From Aristolochia californica (Eukaryota; Streptophyta; Magnoliopsida; Piperales; Aristolochiaceae), in the NCBI GenBank assembly GCA_029961685.1, contig JARWKL010000006.1, forward strand, positions 19,655,276 through 19,719,275: 64,000 bases of DNA, given 5' to 3'. The position numbers and the translations under genes are program-made. Shown here one piece after another: positions 1 through 13,591 of the stretch. How positions within the stretch are numbered: the stretch's first letter is position 1; every line of letters starts with the position of its first letter. The notes beneath the pieces are model-generated. The model was not told where the DNA came from. It saw only the letters and a list, made by a program, of their open reading frames with translations, and did no database searches.

Positions 1-1815
1 CAACATGCTTTAAGTGTGGTGGACGTGCATGCCACAAGCATGTTGCAAATGCAAGTGGCCTTATGATCCAAAAACTAGGGGGAGTAGAAAAAATCAAATT
101 CTCAAGTGGTTGGATATTTACCAACCCACTCTTTGCCAACCCTTAAAAATCACTTTTTGCTTTTGGGAATTATCTCTCTCACGGTTTGTCCATTTCCATT
201 TGGGATGTTCAAATTTTATTTTTTTCGGGTCCAAACTTGGGCTCTCCCATTTTTCCTCGTAAACAAAAAAGATATAAAATCGCAACAAAACGAAAATTTT
301 AGAGCTCATGTGTGCAAAAAAAATTCGAAAACTATAGAGAATTATTTCATGCACTAAAACTGAACCCCAAAATCCATGTTTGGGAAATTCCACTAGTACG
401 ACCCCCTAATAATAGCTTGGTGGAATTTTATAGAAAAGGGACTTCTAACTGATCCCAACATGCTTTAAGTGTGGTGGATGTGCATGCCACAAGCACGTTG
501 AGGAAGCAAGTGGCCTAATGATCCAAAAATTAGGGGGAGTAGAAAAAATCAAATTCTCAAGTGGTTGGATATTTACCAACCCACTCTTTGCCTACCCTTA
601 AAATTCACTTTTTGCTTTTGGGAATTATCTCTCTCAGGATTTGTGCATTTCCATTTGGGATGTTCAAATTTTTTTTTTTCGGGTCCCAACTTGGGCTCTC
701 CCATTTTTCCTCGTAAACAAAAAAGATATAAAATCGCAACAAAACAAAAATTTTAGAGCTCATGTGTGCAAAAAAAATTCGAAAACTATAGAGAATTATT
801 TCATGCCCTAAAAATGAACCCCAAAATCCATGTTTGGGAAATTCCACTAGTACAACCCCCTAATAATTGCTTGGTGGAATTTTATAGGAAAGGGACTCCT
901 AACTGATCCCAACATGCTTTAAGTGTGGTGGATGTGCATGCCACAAGCATGTTGAGGATGCAAGTGGCCTAATGATCCAAAAATTAGGGGGAGTAGAAAA
1001 AATCAAATTCTCAAGTGGTTGGATATTTACCAACCTACTTTTTGCCTACCCGTAAAAATCACTTTTTGCTTTTTGGAATTATCTCTCTCAGCATTTGTGC
1101 ATTTCCATTTGGGATGTTCAAATTTTTTTTTTTTCGGGACCAAACTTGTGCTCTACCATGTTTTCTCGTAAACAAAAAAGATATAAGATCGCAACAAAAC
1201 GAAAATTTTAGAGTTCATGTGTGCAAAAAAAATTCGAAAACTATAGAGAATTATTTCAGGCACTAAAAATGAACTCCAAAATCCATGTTTGGGTAATTTC
1301 ACTAGTATAACCCCCTAATAATAGATTGGTGGAATTTTATAGGAAAGAGACTTCTAACTGATCCCAACATGCTTTAAGTGTGGTGGATGTGCATGCCACA
1401 AGCATGTTGCCGATGCAAGTGGCCTAATGATCCAAATATTAGGGGCAGTAGAAAAAATCAAATTCTCAAGTGGTTGGATATTTACCAACCCACTCTTTGC
1501 CTACCCTTAAAAATCACTTTTTGCTTTTGGGAATTATCTCTCTCAGGGTTTGTGCATTTCCATTTGGGATGTTCAAATTTTATTTTTTTCGGGTCCAAAC
1601 TTGGGCTCTCCCATTTTTCCACGTAAACAAAAAAGATATAAAATCGCAACAAAACGAAAATTTTAGAGCTCATGTGTGCAAAAAAAATTCGAAAACTATA
1701 GAGAATTATTTCATGCACTAAAACCCCCAAAATCCATGTTTGGGAAATTCCACTAGTACGACCCCCTAATAATAGCTTGGTGGAATTTTATAGGAAAGGG
1801 ACTTCTAACTAATCC

Positions 1816-4549
1816 CAACATGCTTTAAGTGTGGTGGATGTGCATACCACAAGCATGTTGAGGATGCAAGTGGCCTAATGATCCAAAAATTAGGGGGAAT
1901 AGAAAAAATCAAATTCTCAAGTGGTTGGATATTTACCAACCCACTTTTTGCCTACCGGTAAAAATCACTTTTTGCTTTTTGGAATTATCTCTCTCAGCAT
2001 TTGTGCATTTCCATTTGGGATGTTCTAATTTTTTTTATTCAGGTCCGAACTTGTGCTCTCCCATTTTTCCACGTAAACAAAAAAGATATAAGATCGCAAC
2101 AAAACGAAAATTTTAGACTTCATGTCTGCAAAAAAAATTCGAAAAGTATAGAGAATTATTTCAGGCACTAAAAATGAACCCCAAAATCCATGTTTGGGAA
2201 ATTCCACTAGCACAACCCCCTAATAATAGCCTGGTGGAATTTTATAGGAAAGGGAATTCTAACTGATCCCAACATGCTTTAAGTGTGGTGGATGTGCATG
2301 CCACAAGCATGTTGCGGATGCAAGTGGCCTAATGATCCAAAAATTAGGGGGAGTAGAAAAAATCAAATTCTCAAGTGGTTGGATATTTACCAACCCACTT
2401 TTTGCCTACCCGTAAAAATCACTTTTTGCTTTTTGGAATTATCTCTCTCACCATTTGTACATTTCCATTTGGGATGTTGAAATTTTTTTTTTTTTTCTGG
2501 TCCGAAGTTCTTCTCTCCCATTTTTCCTCGTAAACAAAAAAGATATAAGATCGCAACAAAACGAAAATTTTAGAGTTCATGTGTGCAAAAAACATTCGAA
2601 AACTATAGAGAATTATTTCAGGCACTAAAAATGAACCCCAAAATCCATGTTTGTGAAATTCCACTAGTACAACCCCCTAATAATAACTTGGTGGAATTTT
2701 ATAGGAAAGGGACTTCTAACTGATCCCAACATGCTTTAAGTGTGGTGGATGTGCATGACACAAGAATGTTGCGGATGCAAGTGGCCTAATCATCCAAAAA
2801 TTAGGGGGAGTAGAAAAAATCAAATTATCAAGTGGTTGGATATTTACCAACCCACTTTTTGCCTACCCGTAAAAATCACTTTTTGCTTTTTGGAATTATC
2901 TCTCTCAGCATTTGGGCATTTCCATTTGGGATGTTCAAAAAAAATTTTTTTTTCGGGTCCAAATTTGTGCTCTCCCATTTTTCCTCGTAAACAAAAAAGA
3001 TATAAGATCGCAACAAAACGAAAATTATTGAGTTCATGTGCGCAAAAAAAATTCGAAAACTATAGAGAATTATTTCAGGCACTAAAAATGAACCCCAAAA
3101 TCCATGTTTGGGAAATTCCACTAGTACAACCCCCTAATAATTGCTTGGTGGAATTTTATAGGAAAGGGACTTCCAACTGATCCCAACATGCTTTAAATGC
3201 GGTGGATGTGCATGCCACAAGCATGTTGCGGATGCAAGTGGCCTAATGATCCAAAAATTAGGGGGAGTAGAAAAAATCAAATTCTCAAGTGGTTGGATAT
3301 TTACCAACCCACTTTTTGCGTACCCGTAAAAATCAGTTTTTGCTTTTTGGAATTATCTCTCTCAGTATTTGTGCATTTCCATTTGGGATGTTCAAATATT
3401 TTTTTTTTGGGGTCCGAACTTGTGCTCTCCCATTTTTCCACGTAAACAAAAAAGATATAAGATCGCAACAAAACGAAAATTATAGACTTCATGTCTGCAA
3501 AAAAAATTCGAAAACTATAGAGAATTATTTCAGGCACTAAAAATGAACCCCAAAATCCATGTTTGGGAAATTCCACTAGTACAACCCCCTAATAATAGCT
3601 TGGTGGAATTTTATAGGAAAGGGAATTCTAACTGATCGTAACATGCTTTAAGTGTGGTGGATGTGCATGCCACAAGCATGTTGCGGATGCAAGTGGCCTA
3701 ATGATCCAAAAATTAGGGGGGGTAGAAAAAATCAAATTCTCAAGTGGTTGGATATTTACCAACCCACTTTTTGCCTACCCGTAAAAATCACTTTTTGCTT
3801 TTTGGAATTATTTCTCTCACCATTTGTACATTTCCATTTGGGATGTTGAAATTTTTTTTTTTCTGTTCCGAACTTGTTCTCTCCCATTTTTCCTCGTAAA
3901 CAAAAAAGATATAAGATCGCAACAAAACAAAAATTTTAGAGTTCATGTGTGCAAAAAACATTCCAAAACTGTAGAGAATTATTTCAGGCACTCAAAATGA
4001 ACCCCAAAATCCATGTTTGGGAAATTCCACTAGTACAACCCCCTAATAATAACTTGGTGGAATTTTATAGGAAAGGGACTTCTAACTGATCCCAACATGC
4101 TTTAAGTGTGGTGGATGTGCATGACACAAGAATGTTGCGGATGCAAGTGGCCTAATGATCCAAAAATTAGGGGGAGTAGAAAAAATCAAATTCTCAAGTG
4201 GTTGGATATTTACCAACCCACTTTTTTCCTACCCGTAAAAATCACTTTTTGCTTTTTGGAATTATCTCTCTCAGCATTTGTGCATTTCCATTTGGGATGT
4301 TCAAAAAAAATTTTTTTTTCGGGTCCAAATTTGTGCTCTCCCATTTTTCCTCGTAAACAAAAAAGATATAAGATCGCAACAAAAAGAAAATTTTAGAGTT
4401 CATGTGTGCAAAAAAAATTCGAAAACTATAGACAATTATTTCAGGCACTAAAAATGAACCCCATAATCCATGTTTGGAAAATTCCACTAGTACAGCCCCC
4501 TAATAATAGCTTGGTGGAATTTTATAGGAAAGGGACTTCTAACTGATCC
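1816..4549 (+). repeat. Local 3-monomer duplication (~1367 bp x 2)
   Basis: The three monomers at 1816, 2270 and 2727 correspond one to one with those at 3184, 3639 and 4093, with offsets of 1368, 1369 and 1366 bp. The first pair shares ttccacgtaaac, gacttcatgtctgc and agggaattctaactgatc. The second pair shares gttgaaatt before the T tract, a modified ctg after it, and gcaaaaaacattc. The third pair shares the gacacaagaatg variant and a run of eight A's immediately before the T tract. The two copies differ at several sites, so the duplication is not recent. Confidence 0.8.
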
Positions 4550-5911
4550 TAACATGCTTTAAGTGTGGTGGATGTGCATGCCACAAGCATGTTGAGGATG
4601 CAAGTGGCCTAATGATCCAAAAATTAGGGGGAGTAGAAAAAATCAAATTCTCAAGTGGTTGGATATTTACCAACCCACTTTTTGTCTATCCTTAAAAATC
4701 ACTTTTTTCTTTATGGAAATATCTCTCTCAGCATTTGTGCATTTCCATTTGTGATGTTCTTTTTTTTTTTTTTCGGGTGCAAATTTGTGCTCTCCCATTT
4801 ATCCTCGTAAACAAAAAAGTTATAAGATCGCATCAAAACGAAAATTTTAGAGTTCATGTGTGCAAAAAAAATTCGAAAACTATAGAGAATTATTTCAGGC
4901 ACTAAAAATGAACCTAAAAATCCATGTTTGGGAAATTCCACTAGTACAACCCCCTAATAATAGCTTGGTGCAATTTTATAGGAAAGGGACTTCTAACTGA
5001 TCCCAACATGCTTTAAGTGTGGTGGATGTGCATGCCACAAGCATGTTGAGGATCCAAGTGGCCTAATGATCCAAAAATTAGGGGGAGTAGAAAAAATCAA
5101 ATTCTCAAGTGGTTGGATATTTACCAACCCACTTTTTGCTTACCCGTAAAAATCACTTTTTGATTTTTGGGATTATCACTCTCAGCATTTGTGCATTTCC
5201 ATTTGGGATGTTCAATTTTTTTTTTTCGGGTCCAAACTTGTGCTCTCCCATTTTTCCTCGTAAACAAAAAAGATATAAGATCGCAACAAAACGAAAATTT
5301 TAGAGTTCATGCGTGCAAAAAAAATTCGAAAACTATAGAGAATTATTTCAGGCACTAAAAATGAATCCCAAAATCTATGTTTGGGAAATTCCACTAGTAC
5401 AACCCCCTAATAATAGCTTGGTGGAATTTTATAGGAAAGGGACTTCTAACTGATCCCAATATGCTTTAAGTGTGGTGGATGTGCATGCCACAAGCATGTT
5501 GCGGATGCAAGTGGCCTAATGATCCAAAATTTAGGGGGAGTAGAAAAAATAAAATTCTCAAGTGGTTGGATATTTACCAACCCACTTTTTGCCTATCCTT
5601 AAAAATCACTTTTTGCTTTTTGGAATTATCATTCTCAGCATTTGTGCATTTCCATATGGGATGTTCAAATTTTTTTTTTTTTGGGACCAAACTTGTGCTC
5701 TACCATTTCTTTTCGTAAACAAAAAAGATATAAGATCGCAACAAAACGAAAATTTTAGAGTTCATGTGTGCAAAAAAAATTCGAAAACTATAGAGAATTA
5801 TTTCAGGCACTAAAAAAGAACCCCAAAATCCATGTTTGGGAAATTCCACTAGTACAACCCCCTAATAATAGCTTGGTGGAATTTTATAGGAAAGGGACTT
5901 CTAAGTGATCC

Positions 5912-8900
5912 CAACATGCTTTAAGTGTGGTGGATGTGCATGCCACAAGCATGTTGAGGATGCAAGTGGCCTAATGATCCAAAAATTAGGGGGAGTAGAA
6001 AAAATAAAATTCTCAAGTCGTTGGATATTAACCAACCCACTTTTTGCCTATCCTTAAAAATCACTTTTCGCTTTTTGGAATTATCTCTCTCAGCATTTGT
6101 GCATTTCCATTTGGGATGTTCAAATTTTTTTTTTTTTTCGGGACCAAACTTGTGTTCTCCCATTTTCTCTCGTAAACAAAAAACGATATGAGATCGCAAC
6201 AAAACGAAAATTTTAGAGTTCATGTGTGCAAAAAAAATTCGAAAACTATAGAGAATTATTTCAGGCACTAAAAATGAACCCCAAAATCCATGTTTGGGAA
6301 ATTCCACTAGTACAACCCCCTAATAATAGCTTGGTGGAATTTTATAGGAAAGGGACTTCTAACGGATCCCAACATGCTTTAACTGTGGTGGATGTGCATG
6401 CCACAAGCATGTTGAGGATGCAAGTGGCCTAATGATCCAAAAATTAGGGGGATTAGAAAAAATCAAATTCTCAAGTGGTTGGAAATTTACCAATCCACTT
6501 TTTGCCTATCCTTAAAAATCCCTTTTGGTTTTTGGAATTATCTCTCTCAGCATTTGTGCATTTCCATTTGGGATGTTCAAAATTTTTTTTTTTCGGGTCC
6601 AAACTTGTGCTCTCCCATTTTTCCTCGTAGACAAAAAAGATATAAGATCGCAACAAAACGAAAATTTTTGAGTTCAAGTGTGCAAATAAAATTCGAAAAG
6701 TATAGAGAATTATTTCAGGCACTAAAAATGAATCCCAAAATCCATTTGGAAAATTCCACCAGTACAACCCCCTAATAATAGCTTGGTGGAATTTTATAGG
6801 AAAGGGACTTCTAACTGATCCCAACATGCTTTAAGTGTGGTGGATGTGCATGACACAAGCATGTTGAGGATGCAAGTGGCCTAATGATCCAAAAATTATG
6901 GGGATTAGAAAAAATCAAATTCTCAAGTGGTTGGAAATTTACCAATCCACTTTTTGCCTATCCTTAAAAATCCCTTTTGGTTTTTGGAATTATCTCTCTC
7001 AGCATTTGTGCATTTCCATTTGGGATGTTCAAAATTTTTTTTTTTTCGGGTCCAAACTTGTGCTCTCCCATTTTTCCTCGTAGACAAAAAAGATATAAGA
7101 TCTCAACAAAACGAAAATTTTTGAGTTCATGTGTGCAAATAAAATTCGAAAAGTATAGAGAATTATTTCAGGCACTAAAAATGAATCCCAAAATCCATTT
7201 GGAAAATACCACTAGTACAACCCCCTAATAATAGCTTGGTGGACTTTTATAGGAAAGGGACTTCTAACTGATCCCAACATGCTTTAAGTGCGGTGGATGT
7301 GCATGCCACAAGCATGTTGAGGATGCAAGTGGCCTAATGATCCAAAAATTAGGGGGAGTAGAAAAAATCAAATTCTCAAGTGGTTGGATATTTACCAACC
7401 CACTTTTTACTTATCCTTAAAAATCACTTTTTGCTTTTTGGAATTATCTCTCTCAGCATTTGTGCATTTCCATTTGGGATGTTCAATTTTTTTTTTGGGG
7501 TCCCAACTTGTGCTCTCCCATTTTTCCTCGTAAACAAAAAAGATATAAGATCGCTACAAAACGAAAATTTTAGACTTCATGTGTGCAAAAAAATTCGAAA
7601 ACTATCGAGAATTATTTCAGGCACTAAAAATGAACCCCAAAATCCATGTTTGGGAAATTCCACTAGTACAACCCCCTAATAATAGCTTGGAGGAATTTTA
7701 TAGGAAAGGGACTTCTAACTGATCCCAACATGCTTTAAGTGTGGTGGATGTGCATGCCACAAGCATGTTGAGGATCCAAGTGGCGTAATCATCCAAAAAT
7801 TAGGGGGAGTAGAAAAAATCAAATTCTCAAGTGGTTGGATATTTACCAACCCACTTTTTGCCTACCCGTAAAAATTATTTTTTGCTTTTTGGAATTATCT
7901 CTCTCAGCATTTGTGCATTTCCATTTGGGATGTTCAATTTTTTTTTTTTCGGGTCCAAACTTGTGCTCTCCCATTTTTCCTCGTAAACAAAAAAGATATA
8001 AGATCGCAACAAAACGAAAATTTTAGAGTTCATGTGTGCAAAAAAAATTCGAAAACTATAGAGAATTATTTCAGGCACTAAAAAAGTACCCCAAAATCCT
8101 TGTTTGGGAAATTCCACTAGTACAACCCCCTAATAATAGCTTGGTGGAATTTTATAGGAAAGGGACTTCTAACTGATCCCAACATGCTTTAAGTGTGGTG
8201 GATGTGCATGCCACAACCATGTTGCGGATGCAAGTGGCCTAATGATCCAAAAATTAAGGGGAGTAGAAAAAATAAAATTATCAAGTGGTTGGATATTTAC
8301 CAACCCACTTTTTGCCAATCCTTAAAAATCACTTTTTGCTTTTTGGAATTATCTCTCTCAGCATTTGTGCATTTCCATTTGGGGTGTTCAAATTTTTTTT
8401 TTTTTCGGGACCAAACTTGTGTTCTCCCATTTTTTCTCGTAAACAAAAAACGATATGAGATCGCAACGAAACGAAAATTTTAGAGTTCATGTGTGCAAAA
8501 AAAATTCGAAAACTATAGAAAATTATTTCTGGCACTAAAAATGAACCCCAAAATCCATGTTTGGGAAATTCCACTAGTACAACCCCCTAATAATAGCTTG
8601 GTGGAATTTTATAGGAAAGGGACTACTAACGGATCCCAACATGCTTTAACTGTGGTGGATGTGCATGCCACAAGCATGTTGAGGATGCAAGTGGCCTAAT
8701 GATCCAAAAATTAGGGGGATTAGAAAAAATCAAATTCTCAAGTGGTTGGATATTTACCAATCCACTTTTTGCCTATCCTTAAAAATCCCTTTTGGTTTTT
8801 GGAATTATCTCTCTCAGCATTTGTCCATTTCCATTTGGGATGTTCAAAATTTTTTTTTTTTCGGGTTCAAACTTGTGCTCTCCCATTTTTCCTCGTAGAC

Positions 8901-9086
8901 AAAAAAGATATAAGATCGCAACAAAACGAAAATTTTTGAATTCAAGTGTGCAAAAAAAATTCGAAAAATATAGAGAATTATTTCAGGCACTAAAAATGAA
9001 TCCCAAAATCCATGTTTGGGAAATTCCACTAGTACAACCCCCTAATCTTGGTGGAATTTTATAGGAAAGGGACTTCTAACTGATCC
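5912..9086 (+). repeat. Local 5-monomer repeat (~2268 bp offset)
   Basis: The monomer at 5912 pairs with 8180: both carry cgggaccaaacttgtgttc and the unusual aaaacgatatgagatcgc. The next monomers, 6370 and 8637, pair as well: both are preceded by ggatccc, begin with gctttaactgtgg and carry cccttttggtttttgg and cgtagac. The offset is 2268 and then 2267 bp, which is five monomers. Related cccttttgg/cgtagac monomers also occur at 6822 and 10452. The repeat decays after the second pair, so only these two monomers of each unit are clearly homologous. Confidence 0.65.
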
Positions 9087-10906
9087 CAACATGCTTTAAG
9101 TGTGGAGGATGTGCATGCCACAAGCATGTTGAGGATCCAAGTGGTCTAATGATCCAAAAATTAGGGGGAGTAGAAAAAATCAAATTCTCAAGTGGTTGGA
9201 TATTCACCCACCCACTTTTTGCCTATCCTTCAAAATCACTTTTTGCTTTTTGGAATTACCTCTCTCAGCATTTGTGCATTTCCATTTGGGGTGTTCAATT
9301 TTATTTTTTTTTCGGGTCCAAACTTGTGCTCTCCCATTTTTCCTCGTACACAAAAAAGATATAAGATCGCACCAAAACGAAAATTTTAGAGTTCATGTGT
9401 GCAAAAAAAATACGAAAACTATAGAGAATTATTTCAGGCAGTAAAAATGAACCCCAAAATCCATGTTTGGGAAATTCCACTAGTACAACCCCCTAATAAT
9501 AGCTTGGAGGAATTTTATAGGAAAGGGACTTATAACTGATCCCAACATGCTTTAAGTGTGGTGGATGTGCATGCCACAAGCATGTTGAGGATGCAAGTGG
9601 CCTAATGATCCAAAAATTAGGGGGATTAGAAAAAATCAAATTCTCAAGTGGTTGGATATTTACCAACCCACTTTTTGCCTATCCTTAAAAATCACTATTT
9701 GCTTTTTGGAATTATCTCTCTCAGCATTTGTGCATTTCCATTTGAGATGTACAATTTTTTTTTTTTTTGGGGTCCAAACTTGTGCTCTCCTATTTTTCCT
9801 CGTAAACAAAAAAGATATAAGTTCGCAACCAACCGAAAATTTTAGAGTTCATGTGTGCAAAAAAAATTCAAAACCTATAGAGTATTATTTCAGGCACTAA
9901 AAATGAACCCCAAAATCCATGTTTGGGAAATTCCACTAGTACAACCCCCTAATAATAGCTTGGTGGAATTTTATAGGAAAGGGACTTCTAAGTGATCCCA
10001 ACATGCTTTAAGTGTGGTGGATGTGCATGCCACAAACATGTTGAGGATGCAAGTGGCCTAATGATCCAAAAATTAGGGGGAGTAGATAAAATGAAATTCT
10101 CAAGTGGTTGGATATTTACCAACCCACTTTTTGCCTATCCTTAAAAATCACTTTTAGCTTTTTGGAATTATCTCTCCCCGCATTTGTGCATTTCCATTTG
10201 GGATCTTCAATTTTTTTTTTTTGGGTCCATACTTGTTCTCTCCCATTTTTCCTCGTAAACAAAAAAGATATAAGATCACAACCAAACGAAAATTTTTGAG
10301 TTCATGTGTGCAAAACAAATTCGAAAACAATAGAGAATTATTTCAGGCACTAAAAATGAACCCCAAAATCCATGTTTGGGAAATTCCACTAGTACAAGCC
10401 CCTAATAATAGCTTGGTGGAATTTTATAGGAAAGGGACTTCTAACTGATCCCAACATGCTTTAAGTGTGGTGGATGTGCATGCCACAAACATGTTGAGGA
10501 TGCAAGTGGCCTAATGATCCAAAAATTAGGGGGATTAGAAAAAATCAAATTCTCAAGTGGTTGGAAATTTACCAATCCACTTTTTGCCTATCCTTAAAAA
10601 TCCCTTTTGGTTTCTGGAATTATCTCTCTCAGCATTTGTGCATTTCCATTTGGGATGTTCAAAATTTATTTTTTTTCGGGTCCAAACTTGTGCTCTCCCA
10701 TTTTTCCTCGTAGACAAAAAAGATATAAGATCGCAACAAAACAAAAATTTTTGAGTTCAAGTGTGCAAACAAAATTCGAAAAGTATAGAGAATTATTTCA
10801 GGCACTAAAAATGAATCCCAAAATCCATGTTTAGGAAATTCCACTAGTACAACCCCCTAATAATAGCTTGGTGAAATTTTATAGGAAAGGGACTTCTAAC
10901 TGATCC

Positions 10907-11339
10907 CAACATGCTTTAAGTGTGGTAGATGTGCATGCCACAAGCATGTTGAGGATGCAAGTGGCCTAATGATCCAAAAATTAGGGGGAGTAGAAAAAAT
11001 CAAATTCTCAAGTGGTTGGATATTTACCAACCCACTTTTTGCTTTTTGGAATTATCTCTCTCAGCATTTGTGCATTTCCATTTGGGATGTTCAATTTTTC
11101 TTTTTTTTTCGGGTCCAAACTTGTGCTCTCCCATTTTTCCTCGTAAACAAAAAAGATATAAGATCGCAACAAAACGAAAATTTTAGAGTTCATGTGTGCA
11201 AAAAAAATTCGAAAACTATAGAGAATTATTTCAGGCACTAAAAATGAACCCCAAAATCCATGTGTGGGAAATTCCACTAGTACAACCCCCTAATAATTGC
11301 TTGGTGGAATTTTATAGGAAAGGGACTTCTAACTGATCC
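10907..11339 (+). repeat. First short-class monomer (433 bp, 24-bp deletion)
   Basis: This is the first monomer in the window to lack 24 bp between two direct copies of cactttttgc: the sequence runs from cccactttttgc straight into tttttggaattatc. The rest is ordinary, with a caagcatgttgaggatgc head and a T tract interrupted by one C. Its head differs from the later short monomers of B type, so the deletion either arose more than once or was moved between heads by recombination. Confidence 0.85.
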
Positions 11340-11790
11340 CAACATGCTTTAATTGTGGTGGATGTGCATGCAACAAGCATGTTGAGGATGCAAGTGGCCT
11401 AATGATCCAAAAATTAGGGGGAGTAGGAAAAATGAAAATCTCAAGTGGTTGGATATTTACGAACCCACTTTTTGCCTATCCTTAAAAATCACTTTTTGCT
11501 TTTTGGAATTATCTCTCTCAGCATTTGTGCATTTCCATTTGGGATGTTCAATTTTTTTTTTCGGGTCCCAACTTGTGCTCTCCCATTTTTCCTCGTAAAA
11601 AAAAAGATATAAGATCTCTACAAAACAAAAATTTTAGACTACATGTGAGCAAAAAAAATTTGAAAACTATCGAGAATTATTTCAGGCACTAAAAATGAAC
11701 CCCAAAATCCATGTTTGGGAAATTCCATTAGTACAACCACCTAATAATAGTTTGGTGGAATTTTATAGGAAAGAGACTTCTAACTGATCC

Positions 11791-13591
11791 CAACATGCTT
11801 TAAGTGTGGTGGATGTGCATGCCACAAGCATCTTGAGGATGCAAGTGGCCTAATGATCCAAAAATTAGGGGGAGTAGAAAAAATCAAATTCTCAACTGGT
11901 TGGATATTTACCAACCCACTTTTTTGCTTATCCTTAAAAATGACTTTTTGCTTTTTGGAATTATCTCTCTCAGCATTTGTGCATTGCCATTTGGGATGTT
12001 CAAATTTTTTTTTTTTCGCGTCCAGACTTGTCCTCTCCCATTTTTCCTCGTAAACAAAAAAGATATAAGATCGCACCAAAACGAAAATTTTAGTGTTCAT
12101 GTGCGGAAAAAAAATTCGAAAACTATAGAGAATTATTTCAGGCACTAAAAATGAGCCCCAAAATCCATGTTTGGGAAATTCCACTAGTACAACCCCCTAA
12201 TAATAGCTTGGTGGAATTTTATAGGAAAGGGACTTCTAACTGATCCCAACATGCTTTAAGTGTGGTGGATGTGCATGCCACAAGCATGTTGTGGATACAA
12301 GTGGCCTAATGATCCAAAAATTAAGGGGAGTAAAAAAAATCAAATTCTCAAGTGGTTGGATATTTACCAACCCACTTTTTGCCTACCCTTAAAAATCACT
12401 TTTTGCCTTTTGGAATTATCTCTCTCAGCGTTTGTGCATTTCCATTTGGGATGTTCAAATGTTTTTTTTTTTCGGGTCCAAACTTGTGCTCTCCTATTTT
12501 TCCTCGTAAACAAAAAAGATATAAGATCACAGCAAAACAAAAATTTTAGAGTTCATGTGTGCAAAAAAAAATTCGAAAACTATAGAGAATTATTTCAGGC
12601 ACTAAAAATGAACCCCAAAATCCATGTTTGGGAAATTCCACAAGTACAACCCCCTAATAATAGCTTGGTGGAATTTTATAGGAAAGGGACTTCTAACTGA
12701 TCCCAACATGCTTGAAGTGTGGTGGATGTGCATGCCACATGCATGTTGAGTTTGCAAGTGGCCTAATGATCCAAAAATTAGGGGGAGTAGAAAAAATCAA
12801 ATTCTCAAGTGGTTGGATATTTACCAACCCACTTTTTGCTTTTTGGAATTATCTCTCTCAGCATTTGTGCTTTTCCATTTGGGAAGTTCAAATTTTTTTT
12901 TTTTTCGGGTCCAAACTTGTGCTCTCCCATTTTTCCTCGTAAACAAAAAAGATATAACATCGCAACAAAACGAAAATTTTAGAGTTCATGTGTGCAAAAA
13001 AATTCGGAAACTATAGAGAATTATTTCAGGCACTAAAAATGAGCCCCAAAATCCATGTTTGGGAAATTCCACTAGTACAACCCCCTAATAATAGCTTGGT
13101 GGAATTTTATACGAAAGGGACTTCTAACTGATCCCAACATGCTTTATGTGTGGTGGATGTGCATGCCACAAGCATGTTGAGGATGCAAGTGGCCTAATGA
13201 TCCAAAAATTAGGGGGAGTTGAAAAAATCCAATTCTCAAGTGGTTGGATATTTACCAACCCACTTTTTGCTTATCCTTAAAAATCACTTTTTGCTTTTTG
13301 GAATTATCTCTCTCAGCATTTGTGCATTTCCATTTGGGATGTTCAAATTTTTTTTTTTTTTCGGGTCCAAAGTTGTGCTCTCCCATTTTTCCTCGTAAAC
13401 AAAATAGATATAAGATCGCAACAAAACGAAAATTTAAGAGTTCATGTGTTCAAAAAAGTTTCGATAACTATAGATAATTATATCAGGCATTAAAAATGAA
13501 CCCCAAAATCCATGTTTGGGAAATTCCACTAGTACAACCCCCTAATAATAGCTTGGTGGAATTTTATAGGAAAGGGACTTCTAACTGATGC
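11791..13591 (+). repeat. 4-monomer unit, abbreviated relative of the 9-mer HOR
   Basis: Monomers at 11791, 12247, 12704 and 13135 match positions m1, m2, m3/m8 and m9 of the 9-mer that follows. m1 is recognised by caagcatcttgagg with caactggttgg, m2 by tgtggatacaag with ttaagggg, and m9 by gctttatgtgtgg. The third, 12704 (431 bp), is a hybrid: its head is m3-like (gcttgaagtgtgg, gggaagttc) and its tail has the gagcccc and ccactagt of m8 with the atacgaaag of m3. Either the 9-mer arose by expansion of such a 4-mer, or this is a 9-mer that lost m4-m7 by unequal exchange. Confidence 0.75.

Larger units (their letters stand above)
1..10906 (+). repeat. Diverged full-length monomer block (24 monomers)
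   Basis: Monomers start at 1, 456, 910, 1365, 1816, 2270, 2727, 3184, 3639, 4093, 4550, 5004, 5457, 5912, 6370, 6822, 7275, 7726, 8180, 8637, 9087, 9543, 9999 and 10452. All are 450-458 bp; the 24-bp deletion class is absent here. Neighbours differ at many scattered positions, and the T tract varies in length from monomer to monomer. There is no block-wide higher-order period, only local duplications. The base after the right arm of the first dyad differs among monomers (gcggatgc, gaggatgc, gaggatcc). Small private indels include loss of 5 bp near 9045 and of 4 bp near 1725. This looks like the oldest or least homogenised part of the array. Confidence 0.9.

Noticed and set aside
12260..12700. 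Open reading frames up to 146 codons (for example 12260-12700, 14061-14501, 22175-22615) and a recurring 61-91-codon antisense frame in almost every monomer
   Set aside because: They overlap in several frames on both strands of the same repeat, start and stop at the same monomer phase, and open or close with T-tract and A-run length changes. Their encoded stretches are runs of K, F and S from the A and T tracts. No family resemblance and no sign of codon-biased change between diverged monomers.
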